The position numbers and the translations under genes are program-made. The notes under the pieces are model-generated. The model had not been told where the DNA came from. It worked only from the letters and a program-made list of their open reading frames with translations, and did not search any database. This document shows, one piece after another, positions 1-10,022 of a stretch of DNA of 26,151 nucleotides (position 1 is the stretch's first letter; every line of letters begins with the position of its first letter). The DNA is taken from positions 1 through 26,151 of the forward strand of contig JBJXGA010000213.1 of the NCBI GenBank assembly GCA_046152955.1, written 5' to 3'. Source of the DNA: SIAF01 sp046152955 (lineage in GTDB: Bacteria; Planctomycetota; Planctomycetia; Planctomycetales; Planctomycetaceae).

Positions 1-1729
1 CCGTTGAAACACTTCCAAGTTGCAGGATAACCACTTCTTCATTCACCGTCGTCTCCACCACGCCGAATGTGTCGGCAAACGTCGAAAATCCGTCGCCGCA
101 GGCGACCGCAGAATGGGATTGCACCCAGAAAAGGGTGATTGCGTCACCGTATGCGCTAGCCCCGCTCCCGCCTTCCTCTAACGTCCGGTCGTCTGCAGGT
201 AATTTCAACGACTTGGCGGCGTTCGCTACGGCCGAGGACCGAACATCCGCGATTAAATCGCAGAATGTGCTGAGCGCAATTAATTGACGAGGGGTAAAAA
301 GTAGATAGTGCTTGTTCATTCCGTATAACTGGACACGGAAACCGAGTGCCTGCTCTGGGATGTCGGTCTCAGCGATGCCGGACGGCCTTACGACCGAGGC
401 AGTCCGCTCTTGCTGCTCGTTAGGCGGGAGGTAAACACGGCCGCGCGCACCGTCGGTAACGATTGCCATCAGCCGCTGAGACATACGTCCAGCCTTGCCC
501 TCAGCTCTGATGAAAGGCAGTGGTATAGGGTCACCGGTCAAAATGCATTCGCCGCCGGTGCGACTGACTGTTCCTTTCTTGGGATCGCGATCAGCGGATG
601 GAGGCCCCAACCGTACTTCAAAATGAAAGGTGTTGTTGACCCGATCAACGACCGGTTCAACATAGGCTTTCTTGCCTCTATTCGACGAAAGCCAGAACGA
701 GCGGACGAGCGGAACGTGAGCGCCTTTGGCCGCTGGGTTTGGCGATGCGACGGTTCTCGCCCAGAGCCAAGCGATCACGGTGAGCTTCTGCCCGACGTAC
801 GGGATCAAGTCGGGGCGATCCTTTGCCATCTCAACTGTGACTTCCACCTTCGGATACAGGTGCCCGATCCGCTTCTCGGCCTCGTCCCGCATCCATTGGC
901 CGTAGTACCGCACGTCCTCGGCCAGTCCGGTGGCGCCTGGCCAGGCGTGGTCCATTAGCTTTTCGGACTGCTTCCCTTTGCTCTTTCTTCCAGTGCCACC
1001 GTCGCGAGACTCGGGATTGACTGGCGGTCGCCCAGCGAACTTGGGCGGGATCTCGATCAGGGCCTTGTTGATCAGCACGGGGACGGGGTTGAGGTCGCTG
1101 GCGTACGCCCGCAAGCCCAGCCGTTGCGCTTCGAGCGGAATCGACCCGCCCCCCGCAAACGGATCGAGCACCGGCGGAGCGTGCTCGGCCAGAAACGTGT
1201 TCACGACCTCCGCCGGAGGGAGCCGCGAAACATCAAACGAAAATAGCACCCGCCCGACCTTTTTATCCAGCCCCAGCGGCTGCGGATTGCAGTGCCCGCG
1301 CCTCACCAGGTCGTAGGCGGTCACACCCGGCCCAATCGCGGTCTCCTTTTGTAACTTGCCCGTTTCGATCAGGCGCGAGGCCACGCAGCGGGCAATCTCG
1401 GCCCGCGCGGTGCGGATCACTTCGGCGTTATTCGAGTTCTCCCACATCACCAGCTCTTCGATCAGGTTGAACAGATCGGCCCGCTTGATCCCCGCCGCCT
1501 CTTCATCCACGGTGCCGTCGGCCTTCAGATACTGCGGATCGCTGTCCGGATCATCGACCAGCGACGAAAACAGCACCGCCCGGCAAGCCGCCAGCGGCCG
1601 CCGCGCCCACCACAAATGCAGCGTGCTGGGATGCCCATGCCGAATCGACTTTTCCCGCGCCGACTCCGCATTGATGGCCGCCAGCGGCAGGGCGACTTCA
1701 ATCAGCTTTTTGCGGTAGGGGAGGGTCAT
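1..1729 (-). CDS. DUF1156-family DNA methylase (partial, 3' end outside window)
   Basis: Probable DNA methyltransferase whose first 576 residues are visible; the gene continues past the left edge. It opens with a DUF1156-type N-terminus (YRKKLIEVALPLAAIN, then STLHLWWARRPLAACRAV at about residues 35-52). A SAM-binding motif I (DPFAGGGSIPLEA) lies at about 189-201, followed by a downstream acidic stretch SDLNPVPVLINKAL. The catalytic (D/N/S)PP(Y/F/W) motif is not in the visible part and is expected further on. The ATG at 1729 is chosen because the two upstream partial copies align from codon 4-5; no clear Shine-Dalgarno precedes it. Family knowledge: DUF1156 methylases sit in restriction/defence-type clusters with SNF2 helicases and large ATPases. 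The helicase and AlbA_2 protein upstream on the same strand fit that, so host DNA marking is my inference. Substrate base and specificity cannot be read. Confidence 0.85.
   Translation of the reverse strand, partial: MTLPYRKKLIEVALPLAAINAESAREKSIRHGHPSTLHLWWARRPLAACRAVLFSSLVDDPDSDPQYLKADGTVDEEAAGIKRADLFNLIEELVMWENSNNAEVIRTARAEIARCVASRLIETGKLQKETAIGPGVTAYDLVRRGHCNPQPLGLDKKVGRVLFSFDVSRLPPAEVVNTFLAEHAPPVLDPFAGGGSIPLEAQRLGLRAYASDLNPVPVLINKALIEIPPKFAGRPPVNPESRDGGTGRKSKGKQSEKLMDHAWPGATGLAEDVRYYGQWMRDEAEKRIGHLYPKVEVTVEMAKDRPDLIPYVGQKLTVIAWLWARTVASPNPAAKGAHVPLVRSFWLSSNRGKKAYVEPVVDRVNNTFHFEVRLGPPSADRDPKKGTVSRTGGECILTGDPIPLPFIRAEGKAGRMSQRLMAIVTDGARGRVYLPPNEQQERTASVVRPSGIAETDIPEQALGFRVQLYGMNKHYLLFTPRQLIALSTFCDLIADVRSSAVANAAKSLKLPADDRTLEEGGSGASAYGDAITLFWVQSHSAVACGDGFSTFADTFGVVETTVNEEVVILQLGSVST
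1531..1718 (-). repeat. Methylase 5'-end repeat, copy A (functional copy)
   Basis: This 188-bp stretch inside the methylase gene (about codons 4-66) recurs at 2237-2424 (copy B, 5 mismatches over 188 bp) and, for its start-proximal 141 bp, at 3047-3187 (copy C, 4 mismatches). All copies have the same orientation. All four A/C differences and four of five A/B differences are synonymous; the exception is an Ala to Asp change in B. Similarity stops abruptly at codon 4-5 on the start side in all three copies. Confidence 0.93.
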
Positions 1730-1770
1730 TGGGGATTTCGGATGGGGATTCTCGAATGGAACCCGTATCG

Positions 1771-1790
1771 CGGAACTTGCAAGTGTTCCG
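1771..1790. promoter_or_regulatory. Imperfect palindrome upstream of the methylase start
   Basis: Arms CGGAAC and GTTCCG flank an 8-bp centre that is itself nearly palindromic (TTGCAAGT). It lies about 42-61 bp upstream of the methylase ATG in the only spacer before copy A. It could be an operator or a hairpin in the 5' leader. I see no convincing -35/-10 pair beside it, so the role is a guess. Confidence 0.3.
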
Positions 1791-1833
1791 TCTCACCAAT
1801 ACAAGAGCGTCGCGAATTCCAGTGCTGTACCAG

Positions 1834-2058
1834 TCAACTCTTGGGCTTTTCACGGCGGGGTTTTCCGCCGTTCCTTTTGACCGCCGCCTCATCCGCCGAA
1901 ACCAGGGCGACCTTGCCATCTTTCCAGACGGCCAGGGGCAGACCGGCGCGGCGGTGGACTTCCACGGCATCCTGCACCGCTTCGTTGAGCGCATGGGATA
2001 CCACGGCATCCGAAAGTCGCCGGTTTTTCTTCTGTGGCGTATTCTTCTTGGCTTTCAC
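1834..2058 (-). CDS. Small basic protein of unknown function (74 aa), possible antitoxin-like
   Basis: A 74-residue protein starting at GTG 2058, preceded on the minus strand by AAAGGAAG about 8 nt upstream, a good ribosome binding site. The N-terminus is very basic (KAKK, QKKNRR). It is followed by a probable helix (SDAVVSHALNEAVQDAVEV), a short HRRAGLPLAVWKDGKVALV segment that reads like a beta hairpin, and a basic tail. I do not recognise a named family with confidence; the helix-plus-WKDGKV pattern resembles short hypothetical proteins of planctomycetes. It sits between methylase copies A and B, so it is probably cargo acquired with that repeat. The size, charge and neighbouring PIN gene suggest an orphan antitoxin or DNA-binding protein, but this is inference. 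Confidence 0.6.
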   Translation of the reverse strand: MKAKKNTPQKKNRRLSDAVVSHALNEAVQDAVEVHRRAGLPLAVWKDGKVALVSADEAAVKRNGGKPRREKPKS

Positions 2059-2432
2059 GGGCGATACTTCCTTTCGATCGTATTCCAGAGGTGTTTCCTG
2101 ACAACCCGTTCGACGTGCATTCCGCGGCCAGACGCTATCGGCAGCATCCGGCTTGCTTGGGGATTGTCGAACATTCGCCAGGTTGTGCTGCTCCGATTCG
2201 GTGCGCTGCCGGGCGATCCGACGCGTCGCATCGGAAACTGCGGATCGCTGTCCGGATCATCGACCAGCGACGAAAACAGCACCGCCCGGCAATCCGCCAG
2301 CGGTCGCCGCGCCCACCACAAATGCAGCGTGCTGGGATGCCCATGCCGAATCGACTTCTCCCGCGCCGACTCCGCATTGATGGCCGCCAGCGGCAGGGCG
2401 ACTTCGATCAGTTTTTTGCGGTAGCCCGTCAC
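2055..2432 (-). pseudogene. Methylase N-terminal fragment, copy B
   Basis: The reading frame starts at GTG 2432, overlapping the stop of the PIN gene as GTGA, which suggests translational coupling in the ancestral arrangement. It gives about 65 residues of methylase N-terminus (YRKKLIEV through DDPDSDPQ). Homology to the intact gene ends at 2237, after which the frame runs through unrelated sequence (begins FPMRRVGSPG) to a stop at 2055. The repeat matches copy A at 183 of 188 positions. One change is Ala to Asp next to the conserved Cys-Arg. It lacks motif I, so it cannot be a methylase; it is a remnant or a recombination scar. The open frame reaches further upstream than 2432, but that part is a shadow of the PIN gene. 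Confidence 0.8.
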
Positions 2433-2653
2433 GGCGTCAGCCAATCTTCCAGCCGCAGGCCGGAAATGTTCGCGAAGTCCTTCGTCAGCAATGCCGCTGT
2501 CGGATCTGGGCGCCCGTATGCCCAAACGTAAAGCTCGCCGAGGCAGATGCTGGCGGTATACAGCCGTCCCGAATGCTGGAAGAAGCGATGCGCCAAACCC
2601 GACGGTCTGCGGACGTGGGCGGAGAGGGTGTTGGTGTCGAGAAGAAAGCTCAT
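2429..2653 (-). CDS. PIN-domain (VapC-like) toxin, internally deleted
   Basis: 74 residues, against about 125-140 for a normal VapC-type PIN ribonuclease. The N-terminal half is typical: FLLDTNTLSAHVRRPSG with the first catalytic Asp at residue 6, and a YTASICLGELYVWAY segment carrying the conserved Glu at about 40. After RPDPTAALL the sequence jumps to TKDFANISGLRLEDW, which is how full-length PIN proteins of this type end. The central stretch that normally carries the remaining catalytic acidic residues (the ND..IAA region) is missing, and the join is in frame. The start overlaps the antitoxin stop as ATGA and the stop overlaps methylase copy B as GTGA. It is probably inactive as a nuclease, an inference from the missing motifs. 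Confidence 0.8.
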   Translation of the reverse strand: MSFLLDTNTLSAHVRRPSGLAHRFFQHSGRLYTASICLGELYVWAYGRPDPTAALLTKDFANISGLRLEDWLTP

Positions 2654-2907
2654 TCGGCAATGTCCGGCCGAGAGTCGTGTTTGCGATCCTGGTAAATCTC
2701 ATCGAGAATTCGGTCGTCGTCTTCGGTCCAGGTCGCGGCCATCATTCCTGCGGCCGTTTCCGTACTCCCGGGGTGCCAGCCAGGCGGGGGGCCAGGCAAC
2801 TGCTTGAATCGCAGAGTGACTTCGACGCTCATTCCCTCCTCGATGCCGGGATCGTTATCGAGCTCTACCGTTTTGCCGCGAATCACTCCGCGAAGCACTT
2901 TATTCAT
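2650..2907 (-). CDS. Putative antitoxin of the PIN module
   Basis: An 85-residue protein from the ATG at 2907, with GAGGG a few bases upstream as ribosome binding site. The N-terminus (VLRGVIRGKTVELDNDPGI, then GMSVEVTLRF) is the short beta-rich start found in small antitoxins encoded directly before PIN toxins. The C-terminal half is acidic then mixed (TWTEDDDRILDEIYQDRKHD), which fits a toxin-binding tail. The stop overlaps the PIN start as ATGA, the usual coupling in such pairs. An in-frame Met exists further upstream at 3141, but that extension runs through methylase copy C in another frame, so the 2907 start is preferred. In a normal module the protein would neutralise the toxin and repress the pair; here the partner looks inactive. 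Confidence 0.75.
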   Translation of the reverse strand: MNKVLRGVIRGKTVELDNDPGIEEGMSVEVTLRFKQLPGPPPGWHPGSTETAAGMMAATWTEDDDRILDEIYQDRKHDSRPDIAE

Positions 2908-3043
2908 GGTTCGTCCCTCGTGTCTGTCAGATTGTTGCGCCTGATTGATCGATCCGAAGATTGGGGAGGATGCCTTCGCTTCACGCCCGCCTACTGGAAA
3001 CGGGCAATTCGAAATCTTGACCATCGGCACTGAATGATACCAG

Positions 3044-3199
3044 TCACGCCCGGCACGCCGCCAGCGGCCGCCGCGCCCACCACAAATGCAGTGTGCTGGG
3101 ATGCCCATGCCGAATCGACTTCTCCCGCGCCGACTCCGCATTGATGGCCGCCAGCGGCAGGGCGACTTCGATCAGCTTTTTGCGGTAAGCGGTGGACAT
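3044..3199 (-). pseudogene. Methylase N-terminal fragment, copy C
   Basis: ATG at 3199, then STAYRKKLIEVALPLAAI and onward: 51 residues that match the intact methylase from codon 4-5 to the CRA at residue 51, then a TGA directly at the point where similarity ends. The 141-bp repeat (3047-3187) differs from copy A at four positions, all synonymous. The start region differs from both other copies. The fragment cannot form a methylase. It marks the left side of the interval that carries the antitoxin/PIN pair. No clear Shine-Dalgarno is seen before its ATG. Confidence 0.82.
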
Positions 3200-3330
3200 T
3201 TTGAAGTTTCGATTTTGGACTCGTGTTGGCGGAGGATTTAGTGAGATCTACTGGGCCAAAGTGGGGACAGGGCCGCCGATTGTCGCAGTTTCTGGTTCGA
3301 TTCGGACATTAACTGAACTGGCGTTTCGAG

Positions 3331-3437
3331 ATTGCGTCAGGATTGCGTCAACATTGCGTCATGGCGTCACGGCGTGGCGACGCAAGTCATTACAATGTAA
3401 AATGTTACGGCATGGATTACGTTTCTCGATTGCGTCA
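3331..3437. repeat. ATTGCGTCA iteron-like repeats spaced by 11 bp
   Basis: ATTGCGTCA occurs at 3331-3339, 3342-3350 and 3353-3361, an exact 11-bp period of about one helical turn. A degenerate GGCGTCA copy follows at 3363-3369 and a further perfect copy lies at 3429-3437. Between them, near 3390-3410, is an 11-bp palindrome, TTACAATGTAA. The block fills most of the 255-bp spacer between the AlbA_2 gene stop (3455) and methylase copy C (3199). It could bind a regulator of the downstream genes, or be a decayed tandem repeat. Confidence 0.65.
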
Positions 3438-3454
3438 AACGACGGATGCCAGAA

Positions 3455-5076
3455 TCATCCTTGGGAAGGCGGCCCGGGAAACCAGCGTCCCTGTCGAGTC
3501 CGGCCGACGGGATGAGCCAAGCCCTCTTTCTTAAGTGCCCGCAGCAGTGATTGTACGTGGGTTGTCGTCAATCCAGGCAAGACCTGTTGCAGTTCCGAAA
3601 GAGGGCTTCCAGCCGAGTCGTTGTCCTGTATGTGCCGCAGCAAAAGGGCCTTATTTTGTTCGCGATCAAGCCCACGCTTGCGCGTATAAACGCCTTTCTT
3701 TCCCGCAAGCTGATAGAATCTCCGGGAAAGCACAAAATTTCCTCGCGTCACCCGCTCGACGACGCCTTGCTCCAAGAGATAGGGCACGCGGGATCTTGCT
3801 CTGTCGTCGAGCGGCTGATCCCGATTGATCAAGTCGAGAACGAGAAAATCCAAAGTGCTGAACGTGGCTAGGCGTTCTTTCCCAACTTGCACAAGAAAGC
3901 GGACAAAATTCGCGTCCTGTACCACCCCGCCGAGCGTGATCGCCACTTGGTATTGGTCGGTTTGATCGAAATTCGGAATCGGCTTGCTATGGGCGATTGC
4001 TTCCTCGAAGATTAAGTTCATGCCTTGGCCGGAACGTTCCACAAGGCCGCACTTCATGAAGACGTCGGCGACTCGCCGATTTCGTGGACTTTGCCGGTCG
4101 AGAATATTCGATACCTGGATTCCGGGCGGAAAGCCGCCTGGACTGACGATCTCGAGGCGCCTCGGATATTGCCGGACAAAAATGCTCCCGCCAAGTTGAT
4201 AGTCACGGTGGCTGACTGCGTTCAGCAGAGCTTCGCGAACCGATCGCTCTGTGAATGTCGGTACATCAAGGACGAAAAGCCCCTCCTGGTAATGCTGTTT
4301 GTCATTCCGAAGGTTTACCGCGATCCACAATTCGTCGTAGAACGAAAAGAATCCCCGGCGAAATTCGCGGCGTTCTTGGGCGGGCCCCGAAGCGTCCGAC
4401 GAGCGGTACTCGAAAACTACCTCAGCCTGCGCGAGGAAACGTCCGAGGCCCGTTCGGGTTCCAAACAGCACCAGGGCCGCGTAAGTGATGCCGTTGTCAA
4501 AAAGAACCTCGGCATCTCGCAACAACTGTTCGTGCGAAAGCGCCGCGAGCAACGCATTTTTCGACTTCTCAATCCAGCGCTGCCGGAAATCTTCGATCGC
4601 TGGATAATCAAGGTCCGCCAGGGTTGCCCCAGGACAGATGTCAGCCGAAAAATCGTAACCACTCTCGGCAAAAATCTCCCGTAGGCGATCGGTCGACATT
4701 TCCACAAGACTGTCGCCGTCGCGCATCCAAAATCTGCCGCCGTACTGGATCGGTGTGCCGACAGGTCTCGCAGGCACGTGAATCACCAGAACTCGTCCAT
4801 TGGGATGTTGAATGGCGTCAAAGTCGATCCGCAGTGGAAGACGTTCTATCAATCCCTGGCGCATTCGTTCCGGTTGCTCGAAAGCGCGACTGCCGACGAC
4901 CTGCCGCGGGCGCTTGTCGGTGACACCGAGGATGATTTTCCCACCCCCCTCATTTGCCAACGCTACCGAATATTTCGTGAGTTTCTCAAAATCAAAGTCG
5001 TTTCTGGCCTCTTTGAATTCGAATCGCTCGCCTTCTTTCGCGTCGAGCCACGCGTCAAGTGTTTCAACGCTTGCGC

Positions 5077-5080
<4 letters not shown>
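3455..5080 (-). CDS. AlbA_2 / Schlafen-type ATP-binding protein with C-terminal winged helices
   Basis: 541 residues. The N-terminal AlbA_2 (Schlafen core) domain covers about 10-130: FEFKEARNDFDFEKLTKYSV, ALANEGGGKIILGVTD, and the FWMRDGDSLVEM segment. A RecG-like GHKL-type ATPase half follows at about 270-370 (VREALLNAVSHRDYQLGG with the N-box, VSPGGFPPGI, and MKCGLVERSGQGMNLI). The last 150 residues read as winged helices (STLDFLVLDLI; LLRHIQDNDSAGSPLSELQQ) and probably bind DNA. The start is GTG at 5080, overlapping the helicase stop as GTGA, so the two are co-translated. Members of this family act as regulators or as nuclease-like effectors in defence loci. Which applies here is not visible; the helicase partner makes a defence role the better guess. 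Confidence 0.85.
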
Positions 5081-8589
<3,509 letters not shown>

Positions 8590-8669
8590 GCCCTGCTCTG
8601 TTCGCGGAATCGCGGCTCAGACTTCACTCCGGAGAGTCTTTCCCATCCATGCAAAGCTGAGGAACCTGG

Positions 8670-8698
8670 ATTGTAACGGCACAGATGCGGGGTATCCA
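8670..8698 (-). promoter_or_regulatory. Sigma-70-like promoter candidate for the helicase operon
   Basis: On the minus strand, TGGATA (8698-8693) is followed after exactly 17 bp by TACAAT (8675-8670). That is 4/6 and 5/6 matches to consensus. It lies in the 267-bp gap after the acetyltransferase gene and points at the helicase ATG 81 bp downstream. Nothing else is seen in this gap. Confidence 0.45.
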
Positions 8699-8856
8699 CC
8701 GGCTGGACATGGCACTGGTGCTCCGGTCGGTCGTCGCGTGGACAGTCGGCCTGATCAGCCCCCGGCAGGGGACTGTGGCTTGTCTCATTGGTCGATGAAT
8801 CGTGAGGTGTTTTGCCAGGAAGATTGTGGCGAGAACACTGATTTTCCGACCCGCAT

Positions 8857-9864
8857 TCACCCAGCCGCTTTGAGGTACACCACGCCGCGATCGGCCTGGG
8901 TGAAGGCCAGGCTTTCGAACAGGGCGATCGCCGCGGGGTTGTCGTCGCGGATGGTCACTTCGGCGTGACTGAACAGTTCTTCCCGCATCCGACGGAGCGC
9001 TTCGCCGATCAGCGCGCGGGCATAGCCTTTGCGCCGCTCCCCTTCCGCCACGAAGACGTCGGTCAGCCCCACTGTCCGCTCGCCGCGCGTCATCCCGTGA
9101 AAGTCCATTCCCCAGCAGGTCAGTTGCGCCGCGGCGGGGCCCCCTTTGTTGGGAAGCAGCGTGAACGTCAGCGAGTCGAAGCGACCATGCCGGGTGAGCC
9201 ACCACCAGTTGGCCTCCAGCGGACGATCGCTGATGCCGACTTTCATGGAGCGTTTGATTCCCATCACGCGCGGATCAAACGCCTCCTTGCTCGTGGACAG
9301 GTTGCGGCGAAAGACGAGATATCGTTCCGCCGGAGCGTATCCCAGGGAGGAGAAAAAGGGGGCGGCGTTGGGGTCGGTCTCCAGGAATCCTGCGCATTCG
9401 GCGCCGCCATACAGTCCCAGATAAAACGGATTGCGTGTTCCGGACTCACCGGCGTAAATGGTCTTGGCGCCGGCCCCGCGCAGGTAGGTCTCTGCGCGCG
9501 ACACGAGTTCCCGGCCAATTCCCTGGCGGCGACGGTCCATGCGGACCACGACGGCGCTGATCACGCCGGTCTCACGGCAAATTCCGGTGCCGGCGGCGTT
9601 GGCGCCAAACCCGGCATGGACGAATCCGACCGCTTCCTTGCCGTCATGCGCAAAAATCAACCCCTGGCGTTCAAAATACGGGGCGGCGAGAACGTGTATA
9701 TCGAGCGCATCGTTGGGAAAATCGAGCGCCGCTCCCGTTCCCAGGTGTCCAAAATTCCAGAGCTTTGTCAGCCGGGGGGGATCGGTATTGTGGAACGGCC
9801 GAAAGTCGATCAACGGATTCTCGCGGTTGGGTTGCTCGGGCACAGGGGAGGTGGTGACAAACAC
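8857..9864 (-). CDS. Tandem GNAT-family N-acetyltransferase
   Basis: Two GNAT domains in one chain. The first has ISAVVVRMDRRRQGIGRELV, the acetyl-CoA-binding (R/Q)xxGxG/A signature, and SSLGYAPAERYLVF. The second has VGLTDVFVAEGERRKGYARA, then RDDNPAAIALFESLAFTQ. About 335 residues from GTG 9864. The frame stays open up to an ATG at 10023, but that extension crosses the promoter candidate and inverted repeat at 9888-9945 and its residues look like non-coding translation, so it is not used. A TTG at 9813 (IDFRPFHN start) is another possible start. Tandem GNATs often have one degenerate half; the second keeps a good RRKGYA. The substrate is unknown. Confidence 0.8.
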   Translation of the reverse strand: MFVTTSPVPEQPNRENPLIDFRPFHNTDPPRLTKLWNFGHLGTGAALDFPNDALDIHVLAAPYFERQGLIFAHDGKEAVGFVHAGFGANAAGTGICRETGVISAVVVRMDRRRQGIGRELVSRAETYLRGAGAKTIYAGESGTRNPFYLGLYGGAECAGFLETDPNAAPFFSSLGYAPAERYLVFRRNLSTSKEAFDPRVMGIKRSMKVGISDRPLEANWWWLTRHGRFDSLTFTLLPNKGGPAAAQLTCWGMDFHGMTRGERTVGLTDVFVAEGERRKGYARALIGEALRRMREELFSHAEVTIRDDNPAAIALFESLAFTQADRGVVYLKAAG

Positions 9865-9887
9865 ATCGCACGCCGAGCCTGGCGCAG

Positions 9888-9916
9888 ATCGTAACCGCAG
9901 GGGCGACCTGTCGCAA
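9888..9916 (-). promoter_or_regulatory. Promoter candidate for the GNAT gene
   Basis: On the minus strand TTGCGA (9916-9911) is followed after 17 bp by TACGAT (9893-9888), each 4/6 to consensus. It lies 24-52 bp before the GTG at 9864. The -35 falls inside the inverted repeat at 9906-9945. Confidence 0.35.
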
Positions 9917-9945
9917 GCGGTTTGCAAGCCGCAGAACCGACAGGT
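9906..9945. repeat. 40-bp nested inverted repeat
   Basis: Outer arms ACCTGTCG (9906-9913) and CGACAGGT (9938-9945) are perfect complements. They enclose a second inverted repeat, GCGGTTT...AAGCCGC (9917-9932), with one mismatch. It lies between the solute-binding gene stop (10023) and the GNAT promoter -35, so it can serve as a terminator stem without a T-run or as an operator. Confidence 0.6.
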
Positions 9946-10022
9946 TGCCGCCACACCCCAGGGAATGGATCGGTCACCAGCGGGTCGAAGGAAGTGAGTG
10001 ATCGAAATCGGATCGCGTGGCA

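Noticed and set aside
2433..2702. A longer start for the methylase copy B frame
   Set aside because: This part is an out-of-frame reading of the PIN gene, whose own frame gives recognisable PIN motifs.
3192..3534. Short plus-strand frames in the repeat-bearing spacer
   Set aside because: The residues encode the ATTGCGTCA repeats and show no ribosome binding site or domain.
8624..9205. A 193-codon minus-strand frame overlapping the GNAT gene
   Set aside because: It overlaps the GNAT coding region in another frame and has no domain; the GNAT frame carries the RRKGYA motif.
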